A stretch of 64,000 bases of DNA from Camelus bactrianus (taxonomy: Eukaryota; Chordata; Mammalia; Artiodactyla; Camelidae), in assembly GCF_048773025.1 (NCBI RefSeq), contig NC_133545.1, positions 79,012,001 to 79,076,000 of the forward strand, in the 5' to 3' direction. The notes beneath the pieces are model-generated. The model was not told where the DNA came from. It saw only the letters and a list, made by a program, of their open reading frames with translations, and made no database searches. A program made the position numbers and the translations under genes. This document shows positions 1 through 12,930 of the stretch, in pieces. Within the stretch, counting starts at the first letter, position 1; every line of letters starts with the position of its first letter.

Positions 1-1930
1 CCTATCCACACATTAGACATTGGTCTCAGAACACGAAAGAGAATATCCAATACCCACTGGATATTCAAACAGCCACCTTAACTAAAGCTTGAAATCTGGT
101 GTCAACTTTTAGCTCCCTACTCCCTCACCGTTTTATATCATGCCCTTAATTTAGTCATTGCTTATATCTCAAATATTCTGGTTTCTGGAATCTTCTTCTC
201 CATCTGCACTAAAACTGCCAGGCACTGGGCATCAAGAGACAAAAAAGAAGACTACATACTCTCTCTGCTGCTGGCTTTGTACCTTCATAATCATTCTCCA
301 CAAAGCTTCCAATCACTCTTCTTAGATGAAAACTGATTACATCATTCTCATGTCTAATACCCACCAATTATTGCCTATAGAATAATGTCTGGGCAACTTA
401 TTGTGATACTTCTTCATGATGCATCCCTCGTCTCCCCCTTCAGCTATGAATGTCACAACCCCTTACCTCAAACTGGACACTGCTACAGCAACATGGAGTG
501 AACATAGGTATCCCCCAGATTCTTAAACTGTTTCTTTCCTTGCTGCCTTTATGTATGCAATAACTTTCCTTTTCCATTTTTTCAAATGGAAGCTTTAAAA
601 GGGGGGTATCTGGTAGAAATTGTGATTGTGGAAGCTTTTCATATATAAGGGGAGTTAGAGGTAAATCTTCTCTGACAACCTTTTCTTTTTTTGTCCTCCA
701 GGACTCAATTATATACAAGTCCTCTGTTATTCTTTTTCTATAAAATAAAGTTATTCAGCAAAAATTGACTCTTCATTTTTGTCAGAGAATAATTTTAATA
801 TATATATATATATATAATTCTGGTTTACATTTGATCTAATAATAATTGAAAAGTTATAATCCTGTTCTGAGATGTCTGGTAAAGTCCAGATCCTTCAGCA
901 CTTGTAGGAAGATGCTAAAAACCACGAGGAGCAAAGAGCTAAAAGAAACTAAGGGAGACTTCCAACGACAAACATCCCTGCCACAGGTGAGGACAGCATG
1001 TGCTACTAGTTACCCCCATATCACCCTGTGATGGCCCACTTTCTCACTATTTTCACTTTCTCACTGTCATGGTGTGAATTATCACAGTTGGGTGATTCTG
1101 AAATTAGGAGCTAATGCCAAAAAGTGTCAATGGGAAGAGGGTGCTGGGTGATGTTTATACATCTTGGTCTAAACTGTATTCCTTTGAATCAGGTTTGAAG
1201 TGATGTAAGGAGCTGGGGTCACCTGAGGCTCGTTTGGGTATGTCACTGTCCTTGTAAGGCCAGATAATATGTAACTGCAAGCAGGACCTATCTTTGCTTT
1301 CAGTAATCTTCTCTTGTGTCTCACAGGGACCATGACTCTGGAAGGAGTCTGTCTAACATTTTTTGCCTGAAATCTCCTACCTCCTTTTCTGTATCAGATG
1401 CCACTAGTGCCTGTCTTAGACCTTCTCAGTCTCACCCTTGATTCCATGGCTGTGGCAAACAGCTCTCTGAAGACTCTGTCTCAGTCTACTAACATAACTA
1501 ACGCTTCAAGTGCCCATCTTTCTACAGGGTTTCTCATTGCTGGGGCACGGGACACAGAGGACCACTCTACACACATGCATTTGCAGCCCAGAAGCTCTGG
1601 AGTTTTAGCAACCAGCGGGGGAACCCTGAACCAACAGGGGTCAGAAATTGATGGATAATCACTCTCCTACTGCTCCTCAGAGGCATTTACGCTTCCTTAG
1701 GGATCCAGCCCCAGTAACTCATAGAGATGACTTAACACCATTTAAGCAGGCAGCAGTATCTGTACTCAGCAAAAAAGAGTGTGGGGACTTCTGCAAAGAA
1801 TCAGGTTGGTGCCATGTGGGCAAAACATAAGAAGAGTGGGAAAAACCCCACATGAAGAAAATTAGCTACATGCAATCCCATCTGTCAGCACATTACATCC
1901 CTTCCTCATAATCAAAAAAGAAAGACTGTG
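1..1930. other. Unassigned intergenic sequence
   Basis: AT-rich with no convincing coding frame. A (TA) run of about 20 bases lies at 798-817. The stretch 1390-1830 is less AT-rich with two overlapping open frames of 60-86 codons; it could be an old transposon internal region, but I cannot assign a family. Confidence 0.4.
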
Positions 1931-3370
1931 GTAAAAACATGCTAAGTCCAAGGAGGGCTAAAATGGAAACACAAATAAAGATGAGCACACAACCAGTAAT
2001 CCCATACACTGAGGAAAACTATAAAGTAATAGAGTTAATAGAGCAAACTAAATGAAACTGTAAGAAGTGTATAGATGGAGACACCTCCCCTGCAGAGAGG
2101 TTCAGGAAGATTTTGTATACATCAAAAACTCAGAGATCCACAGAATTAAAACAGTGATCATCAGATTTACAAAATATACTCTAGAAGTTGGATTAACAGT
2201 AAAATAAACAATGCTGAAAGACAAATTAGTGAGTTAAAAGATCAAGCTAAGGAATTCTCCCTAAATGAATTCCAAATGAACCAAATGATAGAAAACATGG
2301 AAGAATGGCTAAGAGACTCAGTATGTACATCCAGAATTTCCAGGGGCAGTTCCAGAGGAAGACAGCACAGAGAACAAAGGGAGGGGTGGTACATTAAATA
2401 AATGAAAGAAAATAAGAGAAGAAAATGTCCTAGAACTCAAAAGGGCTTGGTGTAAGACTGAAAGAGCCTGCTTAATGCTAAATAGTAGATTAAAAAGAAA
2501 TCATACAGGAAGCTCCAGCTTTGGTACTCCTTAAAGTAAAATATCAAAGTATCAAGAAAAAATTCTAAAATGTAGAAAAAAAGAAAATATAAAATATTCC
2601 TTATAAAATAATAGGTATTAATTATCTTAGGTGTAGTGAAAGGATTGTGGTGAAATGAAGACTGTCCTTATTTTTTTGAAGAGTATGCTAATTTTAGGGA
2701 TGAAATCTCATGTTGGCCGTGATATATTTTTGAAAAGTTAAGCAAAGAATGTACACACATATAGAGACAGGACTATCAAGTAAATATGGCTAAATGTTTA
2801 TTTTGGTGGCAGATACATGGGTATTCCTTATAACATGCTTTCAACTTTCCTATTTGTCTGAATACTTTCCTACTATAAAGTTGGGGACAACTTCTCAGGA
2901 TCTTGTTGACTGGTAACTAACAACTAAAATTCATCTATCAACTAACAGGTGTCAGAATTAAATTAGATATCTCACAAGTAACACTAGATACAAGAAGATA
3001 ATAGAGTGTTATCTTCTAAGCCTTGAGAGAAATACCTTTTGACTCTCCCAGCTCAACAAACTATTATTCAAATATAAAGGCAAAGTAAGTAATTAAAAGT
3101 CATAAAATTTACTAACTTCAAATTGCATTTAGTATAATTACTAAAGGATACATTTTAGTAAAATTAAAATTACTAAATCTGAGATGAAGTCAAATTAAGC
3201 ATTAAATATATGGAGTCAGTCAACTATTCATCTAATCTCCCTACTAAAAATCCGCTAAAACTAATAGTACAGAGAAAATAGATATAAACTCACAAATACA
3301 AAGAGAACATGAAAAGAGGAATAGCAATAGAGGAGGAATTTCAATCAACGTTTAGAAAATCAAATATACA
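1930..3370 (+). mobile_element. HAL1/L1 ORF1-region remnant with a nested L1 3' end
   Basis: The A-rich plus strand reads as L1/HAL1 ORF1-type coiled-coil coding sequence (2220-2310, AATTAGTGAGTTAAAAGATC and following). A later stretch (2960-3090) resembles the end of the same ORF. Between them, 2600-2890 resembles an old L1 3' UTR (GTGTAGTGAAAGGATTGTGG and following), suggesting one element inside another. Heavily mutated; ends are approximate. Confidence 0.6.
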
Positions 3371-4029
3371 TGGATTTAATGATGCTGAGGAAGCCATGGT
3401 TACAAAGCCAGACAGTGAATGAAGAGTGACAGTTCACTTGCCAGTACTGGGAGGGGCTCAGGACTAGGACATGCGAAGTTGGAGGAGGAAAGTGAAGAGG
3501 AGGCACAGGGCAAAATTGAGACAAAATTGGAGACAGTATAAAAATTGTATATAATTAGCTCCTCCACCCTCTGACCCACCTTATGCATGGAAGGCTGATA
3601 GCTAAGCTCTTCCCATCTCTCACCTTGGGCAAGAGATTGGCAGTTTATTCTCTGAAGAACTTAGTGGTCCTTGGGATATGCCTCTACCAGTAGAATTGCT
3701 GAAGCAAGTAAAACAGCCAGTGAATGAGCAGTCCTCAAGCTAAATCACACAGCTTCCAATCTGCTTTTCAGAATCTCACTATGAAATATTAATGGAAATT
3801 AAATTTTATGAGATATTTAAGAAAAGTCTCCCATATGAAAGAAAGATACCGAAACAGTCAGATAAAAAAAAAAACCCTAGAGTTTTTTTGAGGTTTTCTT
3901 TAATTATTATCCTTAGGACAATCAGAGAAGACGTTGCATCGATAAAATAAGAACAGAGCACTATGTAAAGTTAATAATTGGAGAATAAAAACAGGCTCTT
4001 AAAAATAAAATTTTCTTGTCTTTGTTTTA

Positions 4030-4125
4030 CTTTTCTTTTTTAATGGCAGTACTGGAGACTGAACCCAGGACCTTGTGCATGCTAAGCACATGCTCTGCCA
4101 CTGAGCTATACCCACCCACCAAGAA
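4030..4125 (-). mobile_element. Camelid tRNA-derived SINE (vic-1-like), inverted
   Basis: On the minus strand it shows the tRNA-like box A (TAGCTCAGTGGCAGAGCATG) and box B around GGTCCTGGGTTCAGTCTCC. Flanking AAATAAAA-like sequence on both sides may be a target duplication. It is one of three copies in the window. Confidence 0.8.
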
Positions 4126-4564
4126 ATAAAACTTTTTAAGGGTTAATACGAAGATTTAAAGATAAAAATTAAGGAAATCTCCCCAAAAGCATGACCAAAA
4201 ACCAAAGGTGAGTAGGCAAATGTGATAGAAAAGATTCAAGAGGTCCAAAATCTTAATAACAGATTCATAAAGAGAGTAGAGAAAAATGAAAAGGATGAAA
4301 TTATAACAGAGATAATGCAGTCAAACTTCCTGGAAAGATTGTCCAAACCAAATGGCTTTCAAAGTGTCTAGCATGACAGGTAGATTATTATTTACCTTAT
4401 ACTTTATATTCAACAAATACTTTAGCTGATCTAGAGAAAGATATTAACTACATTCAATAAGTAAATCTGAATATCTCTTTGTAATAAATATGCCTGTGTT
4501 TCAAATTTGAGGATTATGCCATTTCAGTTTTTGAACATCCAAACATTTCATTAAACAAATCTTT

Positions 4565-4778
4565 AACAGAGTTAAAAAACTACAACCACAGGCCAAATTT
4601 ACCTTGCACCCTGTTTTCACACAGCCTAGAACTAGGAAGGATTTTTACACTTTTAAAGAGTTATAGAAACTGAAACAAAACAAAGAAGTGACAGAAACCG
4701 TAAGTGGCCTTTAAAGCCTAAAATATTGGCTATCTGAGTTTGCTGACTGACTATACTAAGCAATCAACGAACGTTGTA
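4565..4778. mobile_element. MER5-type hAT-Charlie MITE remnant
   Basis: ACTACAACCACAGGCCAAAT near the start and GCCTAAAATATTGGCTATCT at the end match the inner parts of MER5A-like non-autonomous hAT transposons. Strongly diverged, with a shortened middle. Confidence 0.55.
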
Positions 4779-5324
4779 TGCTGTCACTATATTATGGTAA
4801 TCCTCTTCCAGAGCACTAAAAAGTTTCTTAAAGTCTCCATCATTAAGAAACTGGGAAATGGAGGGATCTCAAATTAACAGAACAGTTTTTTGACAAGTGG
4901 TACCCTACACCATAGTGAGTCCCAACGCAAAGGATTTGGTGCCAGGCTGGTTGCTTACATTAATGTGAGAAACCGACGAATGAGGTTGCAAGATGCCCAG
5001 GAGCAGTGGAAGGGGCAAGTGAGGAACCAGAGAGAGTGTGCCTGAATTAAAGGCATTCACATTCAGAACACAAACAAATGTGCTGTTTATACAAATTTGT
5101 GTGATTTGTACTAAAATCATTGCCATACAGATGAATATCATGTTATACAATTTCTGCTGCTTCTGTAACTTTATTTTATCATCTTGATAGATATCTAAGA
5201 ACCCAAATTTTGCTTATATTGAGGTAATTTCCTCTCTCTTCACACATGTCAGGCCAAAGATTTTTCGGGGATGTAACAGAAAACAAAGAAATCTTGAAGC
5301 AAAGGGAAAAGGTACTTGTGGGTT

Positions 5325-5700
5325 GAAGCATTTAAAGACCTCGTACGATAAATCACCTTCCAGACGACCTCCAAGAACCCCTACTTCCTGGTATCCACAC
5401 GCTGTGTAATACTCTCCCCTTGTGTGTGGGCTGGACCTAATGAATAGAATACCTCCACTGATTAGGTTACAAAATTGTGAATTCTGTCTTGTTTATAGAC
5501 TCTTTTGTGGACCTAAAGACATGTCTCAGAGATCCACATGGCAAGGAACTGGGGGCGACCTCTGGCAAAGCACGAGGGGGAATTGAGGCCTTCAGTACAA
5601 CAGCCAGTGAGGAACAGAATCGTGCTGGCAAGTACTGAGTAAGCCTGGAGCAGATGAACCACCAGAGAATATTTGAGTCCCATTTTACTATGTTTTGCCA
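5325..5700 (+). mobile_element. Probable MaLR (MLT1-like) LTR fragment
   Basis: GTGTGGGCTGGACCTAATGA, then GATTAGGTTACAAAATTGTG and CACATGGCAAGGAACTGGGG, are landmarks of an old mammalian LTR group that I associate with MLT1; the subfamily is uncertain. A broken fossil. Confidence 0.45.
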
Positions 5701-7113
5701 TAAAAAAAATTGAGTTTTCTTTTCAAGAAATTTTCCTACAGTTTGCTTTTGTATTGTCTTGTGGGAAACTGTGTTGATTCATTATTTGTTTGCTATAGTT
5801 AAACTTACTCATCACCCTTGTAGAATTCAACCCACTGTCTGTGACTTCACTGATGTTGCTATGAACAACACAACTGCCAATACAAAAGCAGTGTGGATTC
5901 TCTAGGAGTTAAAATAAGCATTTGTAACCTTCTTTTTTCTTATATAGGTTATGGCAGATTTATTTTAAAAATACAACATGAATTCTGCAACTTTTCACGT
6001 GTGCTGAGTTACTGGTTTAGCTATCCTGATAAATTATACGGGAAGGGATCCTGGCCCACCATAGACTCTATGGCCATGGGAAAGCCTCTTTGCTTTTCCA
6101 AGTCTGCTTCTCCATAAGTAAAATGGAAACCAGCTCTGATCTGAAAACAGTTAGTTATATGGCATAGTGGCGTAAAATTCTTGGTAAGTGCTCAAAAAAA
6201 TACCATTTCCTTCCTTCATATAAGAGACAGGTTAATTTTCCTTTTATTTGTATAGAATCTTTTTTTTTTTTAAAAAAACAAATAATAACATAGTGTTTCA
6301 TAAACAATTATTTAGAACTCTCATTCAGTTAAAAGATGATGATTGGGCAATTCATTATGACGATGATATCATTACACTAGATGAGGCAGAAGGGAAATTT
6401 CAGGGTTGTGAATCTGAAAAATCACCATCCTCAAACTCAGAAAAGATTTAAGCTGTCACCTGGATACTCCTTACTTAAAAAAATGTGTTTAGTCAATGGG
6501 AGAGTTATTTCCAGATACACATTATGATATTTATAAGCTGAGTGCTTTACTATTTTCCTCCTCAGAAATACTTTCCCATACTTGCTTAATGTTTCCCAAA
6601 CTGCCTGATCATGAGGGTCTTCCTAACTTAAAAACATATGTTCAGAGCCCCTCCCCTGGAGAGACTGATGCATTGGGCTGGGGCAGAAATCTGTGCATTT
6701 AACCCAAGTAGTTCTTACGATAAGGTGAGCATAGAGAAACGTGCATCAGTGATCTACCCGTTCTGCTGACTGAGGGAAAGTCATACATGCAAGTCAACCA
6801 CTAAAATTACATTTTTCCTGTCATAACATGCTCAAATTCAGTAATTTTTCCCTCAGAGTTAGCAGGTGGTTAGTAGCCTACAGGGCTGAAAAGTTAATTA
6901 CAGTGAAGGTTGAGAAGGTGATTTTGCCACACAGCCTTTTTGTGGCAGGGGGGTTATATTTCAGCATTAATCTGTGTGTTTTCCAAATAATTGCCCCCCA
7001 CTCCCCGCTTTCTCACTGCTACACTGAGGACTTCTTTTCCTCCTTCCCTCCTTCCCACCCTCCTTTCCTCCATCTAGCAAACACCAAAGCATAAATAAAG
7101 ACTGAAAGAAGTT

Positions 7114-7460
7114 GTCTTAGTCTGTTTGGGCTGCTATAACAAAATACCAGACTGTGTAGCTTATAAACAACAGAAATTTATCTCTCCCAATTATGGAGAA
7201 CGGAAGTCCAAGATCAAGATTTGACGTCTGGTAAGAGCCCACTTCCTCAGAAACAGCCATCTTCCCACTATAAACTCACATGGTAGAAGGGACTAGGGAG
7301 CTGTGGGGTCTCTTTTATAATGGTACAAATTCCATTCATGAGGGTGCCGCCTTCATGATGAAAGCACCCCCCCAAAAGCCCCACCTCCTAATTCCATCAC
7401 ATTGGGCACTTAGGTTTCAGCATGAATTCGGGGGAGGACACAAATATTCAGTCTATAACA
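7114..7460 (-). mobile_element. Solo LTR, MLT1-type (ERVL-MaLR), inverted
   Basis: It begins with the inverse of an MLT1 3' end (GTCTTAGTCTGTTTGGGCTG) and ends with the inverse of the 5' end (TTCAGTCTATAACA). No internal region adjoins. An ancient fossil shared across placental mammals, by family age. Confidence 0.8.
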
Positions 7461-7702
7461 GAAGCCTTTAACTTCAGTGTTAGACAGTAAGGTTGTAAGA
7501 CATGCTTGCAAAGATCAGATCAATATAGAAGGAAGAGAGGAAGACAGAAACCAAAAGGGGATAGGGGAAAGGAGCAGTGGGCTGAGGGATACAGAACATA
7601 CATTCTTCCCATCAAGATCAATTTGTCCCTCCCCTCCATTCAACAGCACATTTTATGCATCAATTATCAGTGTGATTGCCCTGTATCAGTAACATCTGTG
7701 TA

Positions 7703-7902
7703 TACAGTTGATCCTTCAGAAACATGAGTTCGAATTGTGCGGGTCCACTTATACATGGATTTTTTCAATAAATACATACCATTGTACTTGAATCTACAGG
7801 TACAGAAACTTGGATATGGAGAGCTGACTGTGATTATACACAGATTTTCAACTGCATGGGGTTGGCGCCACTAACTGCCAAGTTGTTCAAGGATCAACTG
7901 TA
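7703..7902. mobile_element. 200-bp inverted-repeat DNA transposon (Tc1/mariner, Tigger-like MITE)
   Basis: TACAGTTGATCCTT at the left end is the exact reverse complement of AAGGATCAACTGTA at the right end. The TA at each tip fits a TA target duplication. No coding frame. The left part (GTGCGGGTCCACTTATACAT) resembles Tigger-derived MITEs. Confidence 0.8.
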
Positions 7903-8362
7903 AATACCATGTATGTGTTGGTAAAATGCTAGGTATCCCTAAAGGACACTGCATCTACCATCACTGTACCTGTCCAGCTCCTTGGCAGAGGACCTGATGC
8001 ATAAAAGATGGTAAAATGTTTTTGCAAGCTTTAAAGGGCTATACAAAGTGATTCACAGCACTAACTGTGATACAGAAGTTAACAATTATCTGTGCCTATC
8101 TGGCTTCCTATTTCTGTAATCCCCTTTCTCTGTCTAACCCCAATACTGCAGTTCTAGAAGAAATCCTAGCTTTAGTCACAATTCCTTATTTCTTTTGCTA
8201 ATAGTCTGCTTTAGCAGTAATTTATCCCTGATAATGAGTTTCATTCTGACCTTTTATTCTAATTCTCAAACCTTGACTTCCATCTCATTCTTTGTTTCCT
8301 ACAACATTTCTATGCAATCTGACCACTACTACTACAGTACCTGTAGAACTGGGTTTAGTCAT

Positions 8363-8860
8363 TGTTATGGGTTGAATTGTGTTCCCCATAGAGATATGCT
8401 GAAGTCATAACCCCCAAAATTTCAAATGTGTCACCTCAAAGTGTGACCTGATTTGAAAAAAAGGTGGTTGCAGATGTTATTAGTTAAGATGAACTCATAC
8501 TGGAGTAGGATGGGCCCTTACTCTAGTTTGATCAGTGCCTGTGTAAAGAAAGGAGGACAACTGAACACAGACACATAAGGAAAACACCATGTGATGTCAG
8601 CGGCCAAGAATGGAGTGATTCAGCGGCCAAGAATGGAGTGATGCAGCTGCCAGCCAAGGAATGCCACGGATTGTGGCCCCACCAAAAGCTATGTAAAGGC
8701 AAAGAAGGATACTCTCTAAAGCTTTCAGAGGGAGCATGATCCCACTGACACTTTGATTTCAGACTCCTAACCTCCAGAACTGTGAGACAATACATTTCTG
8801 TTGTTTTAAACCACTTAGTTTGTGGTATTTGGGTAGAGGAGCCCTAAGAAATTAATGCAG
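8363..8860 (+). mobile_element. Solo LTR, MLT1C-like (ERVL-MaLR)
   Basis: Starts TGTTATGGGTTGAATTGTGT and ends AACTGTGAGACAATACATTT ... TTAATGCAG, the standard landmarks of MLT1 LTRs. Near full length and solo. An old fossil. Confidence 0.85.
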
Positions 8861-8936
8861 TCTTGTTGCCAACTTCTTTCCAGGTATTATAGATAATTTC
8901 TGAGTATCAGCAATCACAATGCCTACCTCATATACA

Positions 8937-9690
8937 TGTAACAGAAAAGAACAAATCTGACTCCGTATTAGATCTGTTTCTTTGGCTTTAACCCTGTGCC
9001 TTGTTTTCTAGGCTTAGTCTTGCTAGTTCTGTACCTTTTGTAAAGGAACGTTGCCTTTAGCCTCAAATATACAGGAGGGCCTATTCTCAAGGCTCTGATC
9101 TTTAAGGATATATACACTTTTGTACTTATATAAAGATAAGTTGTAGAATAGAAAATAACATTTGTTTTGTTAGAGGTTTTACAGGGGCACCATGGCCTGA
9201 CCCACCTGGACAGCTACAAGAACAAAGAATTCCTACACCAACAAGTTTGCAACAACCAACCATGCAACAACCAACCACATTCCCTCCCCTTTTTAGTATA
9301 AAAGGAGCCTGAATTCTGACTTGAGTAAGATAGTTCTCCAATGCATTAGTCTGCCATCTTCTCAATCTGCCAGCTTTCTGAATAAAGTCGCTATTCCTTG
9401 CCCCAACACCCCATCTCCTGATTTATTGGCCTGTCGTGCGGTGACCAGAATGAGTTTGGAGTCAGTAACAAATTTTGGCAAAGCCAGCCTGGAGCCTTGC
9501 TGCTCGTGGCCAGCCAGCCTGTCTGGGGAATTTTCAGGTAAGGCCCTAGCAGCTGCTAGGACCACTTGTCCTGAGGATCTTCCCTTCAAAATTCCCCAAA
9601 GTGACACTGGCTGCTCTAGCGCTTGGCAATTGGAGCAAGGAATCGCCATCTGGAGGCCGACGTGCTCCACACAATAGGGTAAGTTGCCCT
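8937..9690 (+). mobile_element. ERV1-type LTR with attached leader
   Basis: The LTR spans about 8937-9470: it starts TGTAACAG, ends AGTAACA, and has a TATA box (TATAAAA, 9297-9303) and an AATAAA (9381-9386). The sequence after it (9471-9690) looks like primer-binding site and leader, starting TTTTGGCAAAGCC. Then L1 sequence begins and no retroviral genes follow, so this is a broken remnant. The exact family is not identified. Confidence 0.65.
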
Positions 9691-9694
9691 AGTG

Positions 9695-9834
9695 TGGGAA
9701 CAGAAATTGACCAATGCAAATATGTTTAACTGATTTTGACAAAGGTGCTAAAGCAACTCAGTGGAGGAAAGATAGACTTTTCACAAATGGTGCTGGTTTA
9801 ATTTGACATCCATAGCCACACACACACAAAGATT

Positions 9835-9891
<57 letters not shown>

Positions 9892-10810
9892 CCTTAACCT
9901 AAGTTTCGTGCCTTATGTAAAAGTTAACTCAAAATAGATCATGGACTTAAATGTAAAATAGAAAACCACAAAGATCTTAGAAAAAAATCATAGAGAAATA
10001 TCATCAGGATCTAGGGCTAACAAAGAGTTCACAACCAAATAAGCATGTTCCATAAAAAGGAAAATTGACAAATTGGACTTCATCAAGATTAAAATCTTTT
10101 GCTCAGAAAATCTCTGTTAAGAAGATGAAAAAAAGCTATAGACTGGGAGAAAATATTTGAAACCACATATGTGACAATTTACTATTATTTAGAACATATA
10201 AAGAATTCACACAACTCAACAGTAAAAAAAACTTTAATCCATTAGAAGAAAAAAGGTAAAAGACATTGAAGAGAAATTTCACTAAAGAGGAATGACAAAT
10301 GACAAACAAGCACATGGAAGGATGCTCAATATCACTAGCCATTAAGGAAATGCAAGTTGAAACAACAATGAGATATCACTAAACACCTGGCAGAGTACAA
10401 TAAAAAATAGTGACAATAAATGTAGGTAAGGATGTAGAGAAGCTGGTTCACAAAACTTTTTATATCTACACAATGGAATGCCACTTAACAATAAAAAGGA
10501 ACAAATTATGGATACATGAAACAACATGGATTCATGTTAAAAAGCACTGTGCTACATACAGTATCATTCCATTTATATGAAATTGTGGAAGAGAAAAAAT
10601 TATAGTAATAGAAAACAAGTGAGTTGCCAGAGGCCAGGATATGGGGAGAGGGATTGCTTGCACGGGCATAAAGGAACTTTCTGGAGTGATAGAAATGTTC
10701 TGTATTATGATGATGAATATATTTATCAGTCATCAAATTTTCACTTAAAAGTTGTGAATTTATTCCGTGTATATTTTACCTCAATAAACCTAATTCTCCC
10801 CAACACAAAG
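9695..10810 (+). mobile_element. L1M remnant, ORF2 C-terminal part and 3' UTR
   Basis: Reads as old L1 ORF2 3' sequence (GACTGGGAGAAAATATTTGA, ACAATGGAATGCCACTTAAC) and ends near TTTTACCTCAATAAACC. Interrupted by a GA microsatellite. Many stops. Confidence 0.8.
9834..9888 (+). repeat. (GA)n microsatellite
   Basis: About 55 bases of GA with one AA interruption, within the L1 remnant. Confidence 0.95.
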
Positions 10811-10829
10811 CAAATGAACCAAACTGTTC

Positions 10830-12420
10830 ATTAATTTAAAAACACAACCACACAAAAAATATGATTATTTCAAGTAATTTTGTAATATTACTCTCATCAT
10901 AAATAATGCAATTTATTCTAAGGACCAAAAACTCTGCAAAGAGATCTTAAACTTTAGTCAGTATGCTTATTGTTAGCAATACTATTGACAATAATTTTGA
11001 AACAATTTTAAGCATATTGTAGAATAAAGTAAATAAATGTTTTAATATTATTAGGATCAACATTTCCAGTATCATAGAAAAGACAAGCAAATATAAAAGA
11101 AGTTGAGAAAAAATTTCACTATTAAGTTTGAAATGGGACTATCAATATGAGATTCCGATTTTAAAAAATACATAATTATTAAGTTTAATCCATAAAAGGG
11201 TCTAAAAAGAATAATACTCCAATAGCAATTAGCATATCTAATGTTCAGATCTTAGTTTCCAAAGACAAGGGCCCACTTTTAAGGACCTGGTATTTCTTGA
11301 AGAAATGGCTATTTCTAGAGCTGTGGATAGGAAAGAACAAAGTGAGCCTGGGACAAACTGTGATAAAAAGCAAGAAAGGACTCAACAGTTAATGGAGTCA
11401 GGTCCAAAAAGACAGTGATTAGATTGATATGGTTCCCAATGGTCACATTTGGGACAATTTAAACATCAAAAAGAAGAATAATGGTAAATGATTATTACAT
11501 ATTAAATAAACTTAAAAAAAAATCCGAGTCCATAGTAATAATCTGAAAGAATTAACAAAAAGAAAAGAAAGTGAGTGAGAAGGGAAAAGCTGGGGAAATC
11601 TCTTCTTTACAAAAATATCACCTAAGAAATGTAAAAGAAATGATAAAATTTGAAAATTGCCATTTTGCAACCCCAAGTGCAATCAATGGCTCATAAAGCA
11701 CCATCAACAAATTAAAAAACCATTAGGAGACAAATTATTAGGCCAAATATTATTCCATAGTTTACTATCTAATTAAAACAAGAAAAACGTATTTAAAATG
11801 GAACGATCTGCAAGTCAATACCTTAAAAAGGTAGTCAAATTTAGCATCATTAATAATGGAACATTTGACATAACTGGTCCTCAGATTTGACAGCAGTATG
11901 ATGAAATCAACATCACCTATTGAGTGTCCTTGCCAAAAATGTTTCTTCTGAAGCTTATCAAGCCTCTAGATATAACCATCAATTTACAGAAAATACAGTA
12001 CGCGAATTATCAATTTAGTTATCACCATGAGAAAATAACAAAAGTGGTGATTTAAACAATGATTGTATATTAGATGATATTATGGAATTATTCATAATTC
12101 TTTTAGGTGTACAAATGTATTGTGGCTATGTGGCAAATTCCCTTATAGTTGGATGCTGAAATATTCAGGTATGAATGTCATGCTGTCTGTAATTTACTCT
12201 CAAATAATTCATAAGGGGAAATACACATACATACACACAAAGAGAGTGAGAGTACAGGAGAGAAAGAATATGGCAAAATGTTAATTGGGGAAATCTGGAT
12301 GAAAGGTAAATATAAGTGTAGAACCTTTTAACTTTTCTGTAAGTTTGATTTCTTTCAAAATAAAGAGGGGAAAATGGTTCAAATGAGAATATAAACAAAT
12401 AATTTCTTTCAACTGAAATG
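10830..12420 (+). mobile_element. Old L1M 3' UTR sequence
   Basis: AT-rich. 12060-12400 matches the tail of old L1 3' UTRs (GATGATATTATGGAATTATT, AATTTACTCTCAAATAATTC, TTTCAAAATAAAG). The first part (10830-12000) is less certain but contains similar L1 3' UTR-like phrases. Confidence 0.6.
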
Positions 12421-12930
12421 CTGAAAGGAAAAATAGTTTTTATTGCAATTCTCTCTCTTGACTGTATATTTTTTCTTTGAGAGCACAGGACATTTAATTC
12501 ATTTTTTTCTGATAGTATATGCTTTCTAGCTTTCCCACAACTACTGGCAATATCACTAATTATCTTCCTACAAATGTGGAAACTGGTTTTTGCTGTTTAT
12601 AAAATAGAAAAACAACCCCAGCCAACTTAAATTAGTTAAGGCTTGGTAGTAAATTAAATCTTGCACAGTTTTGGAAAAATAAGTAAATAATAAATACTTT
12701 AATAAAAACTAAATTCAACTTAATACAAGATAAAAAATAGTAAGTTTAATAACAGATGTTACATACCATACAATATCGGATAATACAGAATAAATACTAT
12801 TACTATAATAGAGTGGGCAGTTAAATAGCCTAATAATGCTGCTGATTCTAGAATGTATATGTAAGTGCAAAGGGGCAAGAATCATGTTGCTCATGAAGAA
12901 AAGAAAAGTCAGGGGAACTTAAAGTAGGGC
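12420..12930. other. Unassigned AT-rich intergenic sequence
   Basis: No coding frame and no recognised repeat. Very AT-rich. Confidence 0.4.

Noticed and set aside
9362-9677. Open frames of 102 and 118 codons on both strands near 9.5 kb
   Set aside because: They lie within the LTR/leader fossil; overlapping frames on both strands reflect composition, not a gene.
9834-9888. CRISPR-like or other ordered array
   Set aside because: Simple GA microsatellite; there is no spacer-repeat organisation anywhere in the window, which is vertebrate DNA.
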